Of a stretch of 64,000 bases of DNA, positions 35,687 to 44,200 are shown one piece after another. How positions within the stretch are numbered: position 1 is the first letter of the stretch; each line of letters starts with the position of its first letter. The position numbers and the translations under genes are program-made. The DNA is from Modestobacter lapidis (GTDB lineage: Bacteria; Actinomycetota; Actinomycetes; Mycobacteriales; Geodermatophilaceae). Where the stretch lies: the NCBI GenBank assembly GCA_019779905.1, contig JABAKE010000006.1, positions 172,380-236,379 of the forward strand, written 5' to 3'. The notes under the pieces were generated by a model. That model searched no databases. It had not been told where the DNA came from and saw only the letters and a list, made by a program, of their open reading frames with translations.

Positions 35687-36654
35687 GTGGTTCCCCCGGG
35701 AGCTGACGCCTGCGGGCACCACCACGCCGCGCTCCTGGTCGACTCACCGGACGAGCTGCTCGCCGCCGTCGTGCCCTTTCTCGACGCCGGGCTCAGCGCC
35801 GGCGACCTGGTGGTGCTCGCCTGCTCCCCCGAGCGGGAGGACCAGGTCCGCGGTGCGCTGGGACACCGGGGTGACGGCCTGTCCGCCGAACCGCGGGTGG
35901 CCCTGCTGGACACCCGCGCGCCGGACGCGGTCATCGCCACCAGGGCGCTGCTCGCCAGGCTGGGGGAGACCCGGTCGGGTCGGATGCGGATCCTGGGCGA
36001 CCCCGGTTCGGGCCCGCGCCCCGCAACTGGCGGGAGGGTCAGCGGTACGAAGCGGTGGTCAACGTCCTGCTCGCCCGGTCGCCGATCGACGCGATGTGCG
36101 TCTACGACCGGCAGGTGCTGCCCACCGAGGTGGTCGACAGCGCCCTGGCCACCCACCCGGGGCTGGTCGGTGGCGGGGTTCTCCAGGTCAACCCGGCGTT
36201 CCAGGAACCCGCGGCCTACCTGGCGCAGCTGCCGCTGCCCCGCGAGGTGCTGGAGGACACGCCGCCGCTGTTCGCCGTGGAGAGCGCGCGTGCGCTGGCG
36301 CCGCTGCGCCACCAGCTCGCCGCCGTCCTGGCCACCTGCGTGCTCGACCGGGACCGCGGCGAGGACATGCACCTGGCGGTCAGCGAGATCGCCGCCAACG
36401 CCTTCCGGCACGGCGTCCCCCCGGTGTCGGCCCGGGTGTGGGCCGACGAGGGCCGCGTCATCTGCACGATCTCCGACCGGGGAACCGGCTACCGCGACCC
36501 GCTGGCCGGGTTCCAGCCCGCCCACGGCGCCGACCTGTCGCGGGGCGGCATGGGGCTGTGGCTGGCCCGCAAGCTCTGGGACCACGTGGACCTCGTGCCC
36601 GGCCCGGGCGGCCTCACCGTCCGGCTCAGCTCCGCGCTCCACCCCGGGCGCTGA
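35687..36654 (+). pseudogene. MEDS-domain sensor with RsbW-like ATPase domain, single-base frameshift
   Basis: The first half (frame from GTG 35687, GGAGG 4 nt upstream) is a MEDS domain: HHAALLVDSPDELLAAVVPFLDAGLSAGDLVVLAC up to SGRMRILGDP. The second half continues in the next frame: FGPAPRNWREGQRYEAVVN, then a HATPase domain with N box DMHLAVSEIAANAFRHG and G box DLSRGGMGLWLARKLWDHVDL, ending at 36654. Adding one C to the run at 36001-36004 restores one continuous protein of about 322 aa. Either an assembly error in a homopolymer or a true frameshift. Role: signal-dependent anti-sigma kinase. The STAS gene at 36748 lies next to it, convergent. Confidence 0.75.
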
Positions 36655-36747
36655 ACCGACCCCGACGGGTCACTCGTCGCTAGGCTGGCCGACCTGCTGC
36701 GCCGCTTCCTCGTCACGCTGGGCCGGGTGCCGCGGGAGACCTGAGGG

Positions 36748-37158
36748 TCAGAACTGGTCGTGCCCCTCCCGGCGGTCGAGCACGGTGAACCGGTGCCACA
36801 GGCCGGACAGCTGCAACGGCTTGATGACGGCGATGCTCTCGACCGCCAGCGCGAGCTCGATGCCGCGCGGCTGGGCCAGCTTCTGCAGCTGCACCAGCGC
36901 GGCGATCCCCGCCGAGTTCAGGAATGACACCTCGCAGAGGTCGAGCTCGACCCGTGTCAGCGGCGTCCGGCTGAGCATGAGGTCGGTCAGCTCGCGCACC
37001 AGGGGGCGCCGGGCGGTGTCGGTGAGCTCACCGACCACCTCGATCCGGGCGGTGGCGCCGTCGCGGGTGCAGGTCACGGTGACGTTCGGGGGCCCGTGCT
37101 CGGGCCCGGTCGCTGGTCCGGCGGCGTCCGGCTGCGTTGCCCGGGGAGGCTGCTCCAT
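36748..37158 (-). CDS. STAS-domain anti-sigma factor antagonist
   Basis: 136 aa. After about 25 low-complexity residues comes a STAS domain with VELDLCEVSFLNSAGIAALVQLQKLA; the Ser of NSAGI (about 83) is the phosphorylation site expected for anti-anti-sigma factors. It would be phosphorylated by an RsbW-like ATPase and dephosphorylated by PP2C proteins, both present in this window. ATG at 37156-37158. Convergent with the MEDS-ATPase gene. Confidence 0.85.
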   Translation of the reverse strand: MEQPPRATQPDAAGPATGPEHGPPNVTVTCTRDGATARIEVVGELTDTARRPLVRELTDLMLSRTPLTRVELDLCEVSFLNSAGIAALVQLQKLAQPRGIELALAVESIAVIKPLQLSGLWHRFTVLDRREGHDQF

Positions 37159-37206
37159 GAGCGGCTGTGTGCCCGGCCGGTCGTCGGTTCACTCCTTCCG
37201 CGTACG

Positions 37207-37220
37207 GTTGAGAACTCAAC
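37207..37220. promoter_or_regulatory. Inverted repeat upstream of the FMN reductase gene
   Basis: GTTGAG-AA-CTCAAC, 24 nt before the GTG of the NAD(P)H-dependent FMN reductase gene and between it and the divergent STAS gene. A candidate operator. The same TTGAGAACTCAAC string occurs in the rRNA operon leader at the window end. Confidence 0.4.
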
Positions 37221-37244
37221 GGAAGTGTGTGCGAGGAGTAGCCC

Positions 37245-37820
37245 GTGTCCCGTCCCGTCCTGCAGGTGGTCGCCGCCAGCACCCGTCCCGGCCGCAAGGG
37301 CATCGCCGTCGCCCGCTGGGTCCAGCGCCTGGCGGAGGAGCACGGCGGCTTCGACGTCGAGCTGGTCGACCTCGCCGAGGTGGGCCTGCCGCTGTTCGAC
37401 GAGCCGAACCACCCCCGGCTGCAGCAGTACACGCACCAGCACACCAAGGACTGGAGCGCCACGGTCGCCCGTGCCGACGCCTTCGTCTTCGTCACCCCGG
37501 AGTACAACCACTCCTTCCCGGCCGCGCTGAAGAACGCGCTGGACTACCTGAACGCCGAGTGGGCGGACAAGGCGGCCGCGCTGGTCTCCTACGGAGGCGT
37601 CTCCGCCGGGCTGCGCGCCGCGACCGCGCTCAAGCCGGTGCTCAACGCGCTGCGCATGGTGCCGGTCGTGGAGGCCGCGACGATCCCGTTCGTCCAGCAG
37701 TTCCTCACCGACGACGGCGAGTTCGTCGGCAACGCCGAGCTCGAGGGCGGCGCGAAGGCGATGCTCGACGCGCTGCTGCGGCTGGACTCGGTGCTGGCGC
37801 CGCTGCGCGCCGCCGACTGA
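37245..37820 (+). CDS. NAD(P)H-dependent FMN reductase / quinone reductase
   Basis: 191 aa flavodoxin-like protein: VVAASTRPGRKGIAVARWV (phosphate-binding loop, about 8-26), FVTPEYNHSFPAALKNALDYL (about 83-103, typical of the FMN_red family) and SYGGVSAGLRAA. Reduces FMN, quinones or chromate-like acceptors with NAD(P)H. GTG start at 37245 with GAGGAG upstream. Its stop abuts the stop of the convergent Nudix gene. Confidence 0.88.
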   Translation: MSRPVLQVVAASTRPGRKGIAVARWVQRLAEEHGGFDVELVDLAEVGLPLFDEPNHPRLQQYTHQHTKDWSATVARADAFVFVTPEYNHSFPAALKNALDYLNAEWADKAAALVSYGGVSAGLRAATALKPVLNALRMVPVVEAATIPFVQQFLTDDGEFVGNAELEGGAKAMLDALLRLDSVLAPLRAAD

Positions 37821-38336
37821 TCAGCGGTCGAGGAGCAGCAGGCTGTAGGCGGCCAGCGACGGCCCGTCGGTGAACCGGCCGTCCCGGATCATCGCCTGCA
37901 GCCGGCTCCCGGGCACGAAGGCGTGCCGCATGTCCGCCTCGGTGGCCTCGCGGGCGGTCGGGCCGCGGGTCAGCCCGGTGGCTAGCCAGACGTCGAACTC
38001 CTGGGTGGACAGGCCGGGTGCCAGGTCGAGGTGGCCCAGGCGCCGCAGCTCGGCGGCGCGCAGGCCGGTCTCCTCGGCGAGCTCGGCGCGGGCCAGTTCC
38101 TCCGGCGTCCCGTCCTCCCCGGCTGACCAGGTGCCCTGCGGGAACTCCCACGCACGTCGTCCCAGCGGGTGGCGGAACTGCTCGACCAGCCAGAACCCGT
38201 CCCGTTCGGCGGCGATCACCAGCGCGAAGTCCGGCCGCTCCACCACGCCGTAGATGCCGGTGGAGCCGTCCTCGCGGACGACGGCGTCCTCCCGCACGCG
38301 GATCCACGGGTTCCGGTAGACCTCTCGGCTGCTCAT
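37821..38336 (-). CDS. Nudix hydrolase (ADP-ribose pyrophosphatase-like)
   Basis: 171 aa. REVYRNPWIRVREDAVV at the N-terminus, then WEFPQGTWSAGEDGTPEEL and a Nudix box ending AELAEETGL, where the usual first Arg is Ala and the spacing is slightly long. LDLAPGLSTQEFDVWLA follows, as in ADP-ribose/NDP-sugar pyrophosphatases. The non-consensus box could change activity. ATG at 38334-38336. Confidence 0.82.
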   Translation of the reverse strand: MSSREVYRNPWIRVREDAVVREDGSTGIYGVVERPDFALVIAAERDGFWLVEQFRHPLGRRAWEFPQGTWSAGEDGTPEELARAELAEETGLRAAELRRLGHLDLAPGLSTQEFDVWLATGLTRGPTAREATEADMRHAFVPGSRLQAMIRDGRFTDGPSLAAYSLLLLDR

Positions 38337-38378
38337 CGTCCGCACCCGACCTAGCCTGGCAGAGGGAGGAGGACGCCG

Positions 38379-38918
38379 ATGACGCAGCGGAAGCCGACCG
38401 GGATGTCGTTCGAGACCTGGGTCGAGCAGCAGATCCGGCGGGCCGGGGACGAGGGTGCCTTCGAGGGGCTGTCGTTGACCGGCAAGCCGCTGCCCCGGCG
38501 TGACCGGGAGAAGAGCAGCTACGAGTGGGCGCTGGAGTGGGCCAGGCGCGAGGAAGCCGACGTCGCCGCGATGCTGCCCACCGGCCTGGTGCTGCGCAAG
38601 GAGCGGGAGGAGCTTCCCGCGCTGATCGCCCGGCAGACCTCCGAGGTCGCCGTTCGGGCGCTCGTGCAGGCGCACAACGAGCGGGTCGACCAGTACTACC
38701 GGCGGCCGGTGGAGGGCGTCTGGATCCCGGTCGGGATGGTCGACCTGGACGACGTGGTCGACGAGTGGCGGCGCAACCGCCCGGCCGTGCCGCCCGGGCC
38801 GCCGGCCGCTCCGGTCACCGCGCCGTCCCGGCGGCGCGGGTGGTGGCGACGGGTGGGTGCGCCGGCAGGTGCACGGTGGAATCGGCCCAGACGGCGAGCA
38901 GGTCCTCGTCGTGACTGA
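38379..38918 (+). CDS. DUF1992 (DnaJ-homologue subfamily C28 conserved domain) protein
   Basis: 179 aa. The N-terminal half has FETWVEQQIRRAGDEGAFEGLSLTGKPLP, the standard DUF1992 signature, followed by a predicted amphipathic region and a Trp/Arg-rich tail. Shine-Dalgarno GGGAGGAGG. Function unknown. The last 104 bp overlap the convergent ABC ATPase gene; such a large overlap may mean one of the two ends is misread. Confidence 0.8.
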   Translation: MTQRKPTGMSFETWVEQQIRRAGDEGAFEGLSLTGKPLPRRDREKSSYEWALEWARREEADVAAMLPTGLVLRKEREELPALIARQTSEVAVRALVQAHNERVDQYYRRPVEGVWIPVGMVDLDDVVDEWRRNRPAVPPGPPAAPVTAPSRRRGWWRRVGAPAGARWNRPRRRAGPRRD

Positions 38919-39525
38919 TCGCCACCACCCCCAACGAGCCGGCGCGAACCCGGTCCCGGACCACCCCGACCAGCGCCGCGGTGGTGGAGGCGTCGAGCAT
39001 GGCCGTCATCTCGTCGCAGACGAGGTACCGGGGCTGCTGGGCCAGCGCCCGGGCGAGGCAGGCCCGCTGCAGCTGGCCGTCGCTCACCTCCGCCGGCCTC
39101 CGCTGCAGCAGGTCGCCGGTCAGCCCGACCTCCTCGGCGAGCTCGGCGACCCGGCGGGACCGCGCGGCGGTGTTCCGCCGGCCGGCGGTCGGCGTGCCGC
39201 GCACGCGCAGCGGCTCGGCCACGACGTCGGCGAGGGACAGCCGCGGGTCCACCGAGAGCCGGGGCGACTGGAACAGCATGGCCACCGCGGTCCGCGAGGC
39301 CCGGGGGACCGCGTACCGGACGCCCGGCGAGCGGTACCCGTCGACGGTGACCGAACCGGCCAGCGGGGCGAGCAGCCGGCCGAGCACCCGGGCGACGGTG
39401 GTCTTGCCGCTCCCGCTCGGGCCGGCCAGCCCAACCACCTGCCCGGGCTGCACCGTGAGGTCCAGCCCGCGGACCACCGGCACGCCCGGCTGGTGTCCGG
39501 CGTCCATCCGTTCCGCGCTCAGCAC
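38815..39525 (-). CDS. Peptide/nickel-type ABC transporter ATP-binding protein (DppF/NikE-like)
   Basis: 236 aa. Walker A GLAGPSGSGKTTVARVL (about 32-48), Q-loop MLFQSPRLSVDPRLSL, an altered signature VSDGQLQRACLARAL (Asp replaces the first Gly of SGGQ), Walker B YLVCDEMTAMLD and switch His in VVAISHDEDLL. Shorter than typical DppF and without the oligopeptide C-terminal extension. GTG at 39523-39525 overlaps the upstream ATPase gene. Last gene of a five-gene importer operon. Confidence 0.85.
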   Translation of the reverse strand: MLSAERMDAGHQPGVPVVRGLDLTVQPGQVVGLAGPSGSGKTTVARVLGRLLAPLAGSVTVDGYRSPGVRYAVPRASRTAVAMLFQSPRLSVDPRLSLADVVAEPLRVRGTPTAGRRNTAARSRRVAELAEEVGLTGDLLQRRPAEVSDGQLQRACLARALAQQPRYLVCDEMTAMLDASTTAALVGVVRDRVRAGSLGVVAISHDEDLLAVWADSTVHLPAHPPVATTRAAGTAR

Positions 39526-40517
39526 GGGCCGGCCTCGAGGGCCCGGCAGCGCACGGACCGGGCGCCGGTGCGGTGCACCACGTCGCCGCCGTCGCACCGG
39601 CCGGGCCGGCGGCGGTGCCAGGCGCACCCGGCGGGCAGGTCGGTCAGCTGCGGCGGCTGCCCGGGGATGGGGACCAGCCCGCCCGAGGGCAGGGCGGCCA
39701 GCAGTTCCCGGGTGTAGTCGTGTCCCGGGGCGGCCAGGACGTCGGCGGCGGGGCCGCTCTCCAGCAGCCGGCCGGCGTACATGACGGCGACGTCGTCGAC
39801 CGCGCCGGGGACCCGCCGCAGCGCGCCCAGGTCGTGGGTGATGAGCAGGACGGCGCAGCCCGCGTCGGCGACCTCCCGGAGCAGGCCGAGGGTCCGGTCG
39901 ACCAGCGGCCGGTCCAGCCCGGCCGTCGGCTCGTCGGCCAGCACCACCTGGGGCTCGCCGGCGAGCGCCAGGGCGACGGCGACCCGCTGGGCCATGCCCC
40001 CGGACAGCTCGTGCGGGAACCGGTCGAGGTCTGCCGGTGCCAGGCCGACCCGCTCGGCCAGGGAGTCGGCCCGGACCCGTGCGTCGGTGCCGGGGCAGAG
40101 CTCGCGGACCACCTCCTCCAGCTGGGCGCGGGCGCTGCGCACCGGGGTCAGCGAGGTCGCGGCCGACTGCGGGACCAGCGCGATCCGCCGGCCGCGGACC
40201 TGCCGGGCCAGCGTGGTGCGGCCGGTGGTGAGCAGGTCCAGCGACCCGGCCGGGCCGGACAGCCCGGCCGCTCCGGTCACCGTGGCGTTGGCCGGCAGCA
40301 GCCCGAGCAGCGCCCCGGTCAGCACCGACTTGCCGCAGCCGCTCTCGCCGACCAGTGCCAGCACCCGGCCCGGGTGCAGGTCGAAGGAGACGTCGGTGGC
40401 GGCGTGCACCTGCGGGGGGATGCGTCGTCCGCGCGCCCGGCCCAGGGCGAACCGCACGGTCAGCCCGGTGACGGCCAGCGCGGGGAGGCTGGTCGTGGTG
40501 ATCGTCCCGGTGGTCAC
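39519..40517 (-). CDS. Peptide/nickel-type ABC transporter ATP-binding protein (DppD/NikD-like)
   Basis: 332 aa. Walker A LVGESGCGKSVLTGALL (about 54-70), signature LSGGMAQRVAVALAL, Walker B VVLADEPTAGLD, His in LLITHDLGAL, and the C-terminal oligopeptide/dipeptide extension HDYTRELLAALP...LPAGCAWHRRRPGRC with its Cys pair. GTG at 40515-40517 overlaps the permease stop (GTGA). Confidence 0.88.
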   Translation of the reverse strand: MTTGTITTTSLPALAVTGLTVRFALGRARGRRIPPQVHAATDVSFDLHPGRVLALVGESGCGKSVLTGALLGLLPANATVTGAAGLSGPAGSLDLLTTGRTTLARQVRGRRIALVPQSAATSLTPVRSARAQLEEVVRELCPGTDARVRADSLAERVGLAPADLDRFPHELSGGMAQRVAVALALAGEPQVVLADEPTAGLDRPLVDRTLGLLREVADAGCAVLLITHDLGALRRVPGAVDDVAVMYAGRLLESGPAADVLAAPGHDYTRELLAALPSGGLVPIPGQPPQLTDLPAGCAWHRRRPGRCDGGDVVHRTGARSVRCRALEAGPC

Positions 40518-41341
40518 CGCAGGGTCGCCCCGCGCCGTGGCGCGCTGATCCGCTGCCGGACGCCGGAGCCCACCGCGGCCACCGCGAGGGTGGTGAGCAC
40601 GAGGCTGAGCGCGGGGAAGAGCAGCGTCCACCAGCCGCCGAGCAGCAGCGAGCTGCGGGCCTCCTCGAGCAGGGTGCCCAGGCTGGGCCGGTGCGGGGGC
40701 AGGCCCAGCCCCAGGAAGCTCAGCGTCGACTCGTGCCAGACGGCGTGCGGCAGCAGCAGCACCGCGGCAACCAGGGCCTGGGGGAGCGCGGCCGGCAGCA
40801 GGTGCCGGTGCACCACCCGCCACCGGGACGCGCCGCCGAGCACCGCGGCGTCCACGTGCGGCCGGTCGCGCAGCGAGAGCACCTCGGCGCGCACGATCCG
40901 GGCCACCTGGGTCCAGTGGGTGAGCGCGATGGAGGCGACGATCGCGACCAGGCTGCCGCGGAACAGCGCCACCAGCACGATGCCCAGCAGCAGGTGCGGC
41001 ACGGCGTTGATCCCGTCGACCAGCCGCATGACCAGCCGGTCGACCCAGCCGCCGGCCGCCGCCGAGACCGCGCCGACGACGGCACCCAGCACCGTGGACA
41101 GGGCGGCGCACACCACGGCGATCAGCAGGGAGACCCGTAGCCCCGCCGCGGTGCGCACGAACAGGTCGCGGCCGGCGGAATCGGTGCCGAACGGGTGGCC
41201 GGGGGAGGGGGCGAGGCGGGCGGCGGAGAAGTCGGTGACCCGGTCATCCACGCCGGCCACCCAGGGCACCAGCGTCGCGTAGGCGACCAGCAGCACCAGC
41301 ACGCCCACGCCCAGGGGCAGCCGGAGGTCGCGGTCAGCCAT
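40514..41341 (-). CDS. Peptide/nickel-type ABC transporter permease (DppC/NikC-like)
   Basis: 275 aa with about six helices. HPFGTDSAGRDLFVRTAAGLRVSLLIA (DppC N-terminal pattern) and EAA-like loop VDAAVLGGASRWRVVHRHLLPAALP. ATG at 41339-41341; it overlaps the upstream permease gene by 8 bp. Confidence 0.9.
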   Translation of the reverse strand: MADRDLRLPLGVGVLVLLVAYATLVPWVAGVDDRVTDFSAARLAPSPGHPFGTDSAGRDLFVRTAAGLRVSLLIAVVCAALSTVLGAVVGAVSAAAGGWVDRLVMRLVDGINAVPHLLLGIVLVALFRGSLVAIVASIALTHWTQVARIVRAEVLSLRDRPHVDAAVLGGASRWRVVHRHLLPAALPQALVAAVLLLPHAVWHESTLSFLGLGLPPHRPSLGTLLEEARSSLLLGGWWTLLFPALSLVLTTLAVAAVGSGVRQRISAPRRGATLR

Positions 41342-42395
41342 CCGCGCGCACCCGCGGGTCCAGCAGCACGGTGGCCACGTCGGCCAGCAGCGAGCCGAGC
41401 AGCACCGCGACCGTGGTCAGCAGGGTCAGGACGGCCAGCAGCGGGAAGTCCAGCTCGGTGGCGGAGGTGACCACCGCCTGGGCCAGCCCCGGCCAGCTGA
41501 ACACCTCCTCGACCAGCACGGCGCCGACCACCAGCTCGGCCAGCCGGGTGCCCAGCACGGTCACGAACGGCAGCAGCGCGGTCGGCAGGGCGTGCCGCAG
41601 CACCACCGTCCGCTCGGCCAGCCCCCGGGACCGGGCGCCGGTGACGTGGTCCTCGGCCAGCGAGCCCAGCAGTGACTGCCGCACGCTGAGCAGCAGCCAG
41701 GGGAGCTGGGAGAGCGCGAGCACGGTGGCCGGCAGGACCAGGTGGGTGGCGACCTGGCCGGCGGACAGCGCGGCGCCGGCATCGGTGAGCCCGGCGACCG
41801 GCAGCCAGGAGAGCCCCACCCCGAAGACGGCGACCGCGCCGAGGGCCACCACGAACGGCGGGGTGCCCTGCAGCAGCAGGCACAGCGGGGTGACCACCCG
41901 GTCGACCCAGCCGCCCCGGCGGGCGGCGGCCCAGCTGCCGAGCACCAGCGCGAGGACGACGGCGAGCACGAGGGCGACGCCGACCAGCAGCATCGTCCAC
42001 GGCAGCCGCTCGGCGACCACCGAGACGACGGGCTGCCCGAACGAGCGGGAGGTGCCCAGGTCGCCGGTGAGCAGATCGCCCAGCCACCCGAGCAGGTGCA
42101 GGTACCACGGCCGGTCGGTGCCCAGCTCGTCGGCGATCCGGTCCTGCACGTCCTGGCTGGCGGTCAGGTACCGGTCGCCGAGGTACCCGGCCAGCGGGTC
42201 GAACGGGGAGGCGGCGGCGAGGGCGAAGACCCCCACCGCGACACCGAGGACGACCGGGACGGCGAAGGCGAGCCGGCGGACCGCCATCCGGGCCGCCGCC
42301 CGCCGGCGGGAGGGCCGCGGCGCCGGGGTCGCCCGGGTCCCGGGCGATGCGGCCGGCGCCGGGTCGCGCCGCAGCGCCGGCGGAGCGGCCGTCAT
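41334..42395 (-). CDS. Peptide/nickel-type ABC transporter permease (DppB/NikB-like)
   Basis: 353 aa. A hydrophilic N-terminus of about 40 residues precedes the first helix. Then the DppB pattern: ADELGTDRPWYLHLLGWLGDLLTGDLGTS, and the EAA-like loop DHVTGARSRGLAERTVVLRHALP. ATG at 42393-42395 shares ATGA with the binding-protein stop. Confidence 0.9.
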   Translation of the reverse strand: MTAAPPALRRDPAPAASPGTRATPAPRPSRRRAAARMAVRRLAFAVPVVLGVAVGVFALAAASPFDPLAGYLGDRYLTASQDVQDRIADELGTDRPWYLHLLGWLGDLLTGDLGTSRSFGQPVVSVVAERLPWTMLLVGVALVLAVVLALVLGSWAAARRGGWVDRVVTPLCLLLQGTPPFVVALGAVAVFGVGLSWLPVAGLTDAGAALSAGQVATHLVLPATVLALSQLPWLLLSVRQSLLGSLAEDHVTGARSRGLAERTVVLRHALPTALLPFVTVLGTRLAELVVGAVLVEEVFSWPGLAQAVVTSATELDFPLLAVLTLLTTVAVLLGSLLADVATVLLDPRVRADG

Positions 42396-44017
42396 CCGGT
42401 GTACCGCCAGTCCCGCAGGTTCCACCACGGACCCCAGCTGACCCCGTGCGCGTGCGGCTCGAGCACCGGCTCGGTGCCGGCCCAGTCGCCGTCCGCCAGG
42501 ACGTAGACGTGCTCGAGGAAGACCAGCTGGACCGCGGGTGGGTTCGCGACGAACCGCTGCTGGACGGTCCGGTAGGCCGCCGCCCGGGTGGCGGGGTCGG
42601 TGCTGCGGCGCGCGGCGTCGAGGGCCGCGTCGACCGCGGGGTCGGCCAGGTCGCCGGGGTTGTCGAAGGGGCCGCCCACGCCGGGTCGGGTGTAGGAGGA
42701 GTGCAGGGCGGCGTAGAGCTGGGTGTCGGGGTCGTAGGGAACGTCCCCGCCGCCGAGCAGGCCGGCGTCGACCGGGATGCGCGGTCGGAACTCCGGCCGG
42801 GCCACCGCCGCCAGGTCCACCTCGATCCCGACGGCGAGCGCATCGGAGGCGAAGGCCTGGGCCAGGTCGCGGCGCAGCGTCTCCTCGGGGAAGTACATCA
42901 GGGTGAACTCCGCGCGCACGCCGTCCCGGACCCGGATCCCGTCGTCCCCGGGCACCCAGCCGGCGGCGCCGAGCCGCGCGCGGGCAGCGTCCGGGTCGTG
43001 CCGGAACGCCGCGTCAGGATCGTGCGAGTCGCCGAAGACCGCCGGGACCGGCGTGTAGCTCGGCGTGCCGTGCCCACCGAGGATGTCGGTGACCATCGCC
43101 TCCCGGTCGACGGCGGAGTTCAGGGCCAGCCGGATGGCCGGGTCGCCGGTCACCGGATCGCCGGCCGGCAGGGAGACCGAACGGTGGTCGGCGCTGGGGT
43201 GGCCCACCACGGTCAGCCCCTCGGCATCGGCCATGGTGTCGGCGATCAGCGGGGGCAGCGTCGTGCCGTCGAACTCCCCGGCGGCCATCCGCTGCGCCCG
43301 GGTGTTGTCATCGGGGACGTAGACGACGACGAGCTCCCGCACCTCGGGCTCGCCGCCCCAGTGGTCGGGGTTGGCGGTGTAGACGGTGCGGTCGCCGCGC
43401 CGCTCGCTGAGCAGGAACGGACCCGTGCCGATCGGGGCGGTGTTGAGCGCGGACTCCTCGGCCGGGCCCGGCGTCTCCAGCGCCTCGGACGGCGCGATGC
43501 CGAGCAGCAGCTTGGTCGGGAACGGCGCGTAGGGGTAGGCCAGCCGGAAGGCGACGGTGCGCTCGTCGACCGCCTCGACGCGGTCGATCATCGCGTAGTT
43601 GCCGGCGATCGGGGAGGCCGACGCCGGATCGAGCACGGCCGAGTAGGTGGCGACCACGTCGGCGGCGTCGAACGTCGACCCGTCGGAGAACCGGACGCCG
43701 TCGCGCAGCGGGACCGTCCAGGTGGTGGCGGTGCCGTCGTCCCGGGGCAGCTCGGTGGCCAGGGCGGGCTCGAGCTCGGGGAGCCCGGTTCCGCCGCCGA
43801 GGCGGACGAGCCCGTCGTAGACCTTCGACGAGCCGGTCTCGCCGTGCCCGCCGACCGGGTTGAAGGGCTCCGGTTCGTAGGCGTCGGCGAGGACCAGGCG
43901 CCGGGTGTCCGCGCCGTCGCTCGCCGTGCCGGGTGCGCTGCACGCGCTGAGCGTCGTCAGGACGGCGGCCGTCGCGACCAGCCCCCCGGTGGCGCGGAGG
44001 GGGACGTGCACGGGCAA
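42392..44017 (-). CDS. ABC transporter substrate-binding lipoprotein (SBP_bac_5 family)
   Basis: 541 aa. Lipoprotein signal ending in LSAC (Cys about 26). The mature part has SSKVYDGLVRLGGGTGLPELEPALATEL and RDGVRFSDGSTFDAADVVATYSAVLDP, the SBP_bac_5 (peptide, nickel, opine) family. Substrate undecided. TTG at 44015-44017 with GGGAG 5 nt upstream is the best-spaced start; GTG at 44009-44011 is the alternative. First gene of the operon 44017-38815. Confidence 0.88.
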   Translation of the reverse strand: MPVHVPLRATGGLVATAAVLTTLSACSAPGTASDGADTRRLVLADAYEPEPFNPVGGHGETGSSKVYDGLVRLGGGTGLPELEPALATELPRDDGTATTWTVPLRDGVRFSDGSTFDAADVVATYSAVLDPASASPIAGNYAMIDRVEAVDERTVAFRLAYPYAPFPTKLLLGIAPSEALETPGPAEESALNTAPIGTGPFLLSERRGDRTVYTANPDHWGGEPEVRELVVVYVPDDNTRAQRMAAGEFDGTTLPPLIADTMADAEGLTVVGHPSADHRSVSLPAGDPVTGDPAIRLALNSAVDREAMVTDILGGHGTPSYTPVPAVFGDSHDPDAAFRHDPDAARARLGAAGWVPGDDGIRVRDGVRAEFTLMYFPEETLRRDLAQAFASDALAVGIEVDLAAVARPEFRPRIPVDAGLLGGGDVPYDPDTQLYAALHSSYTRPGVGGPFDNPGDLADPAVDAALDAARRSTDPATRAAAYRTVQQRFVANPPAVQLVFLEHVYVLADGDWAGTEPVLEPHAHGVSWGPWWNLRDWRYTG

Positions 44018-44062
44018 CGGGGCTCCCGGGATCGACGGACCACGCGCTAGCTGCGAACGGTA

Positions 44063-44083
44063 GGCAACAAGCTACCTGTTGCC
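44063..44083. promoter_or_regulatory. Inverted repeat upstream of the peptide/nickel-type importer operon
   Basis: GGCAACA (44063-44069) and TGTTGCC (44077-44083) flank a 7-nt spacer, 46 nt before the binding-protein start and in the divergent gap to the ABM-HhH gene. A candidate operator. Confidence 0.45.
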
Positions 44084-44200
44084 AGAGCCTGGCAAAAAGG
44101 CCGCGTGCGGGTAGCGCCGGGCGCTGGTGGGGTCGGCCTCGCCGATGACTTTTCGTCGTCCCATCGGTCTGGTGCGGCAGGATCGCGCGGAAGGAGCGGG

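Noticed and set aside
36055..37873. Continuation of the first MEDS frame far beyond the ATPase half
   Set aside because: Homology moves to another frame at about 36001; the rest overlaps the STAS and FMN reductase genes.
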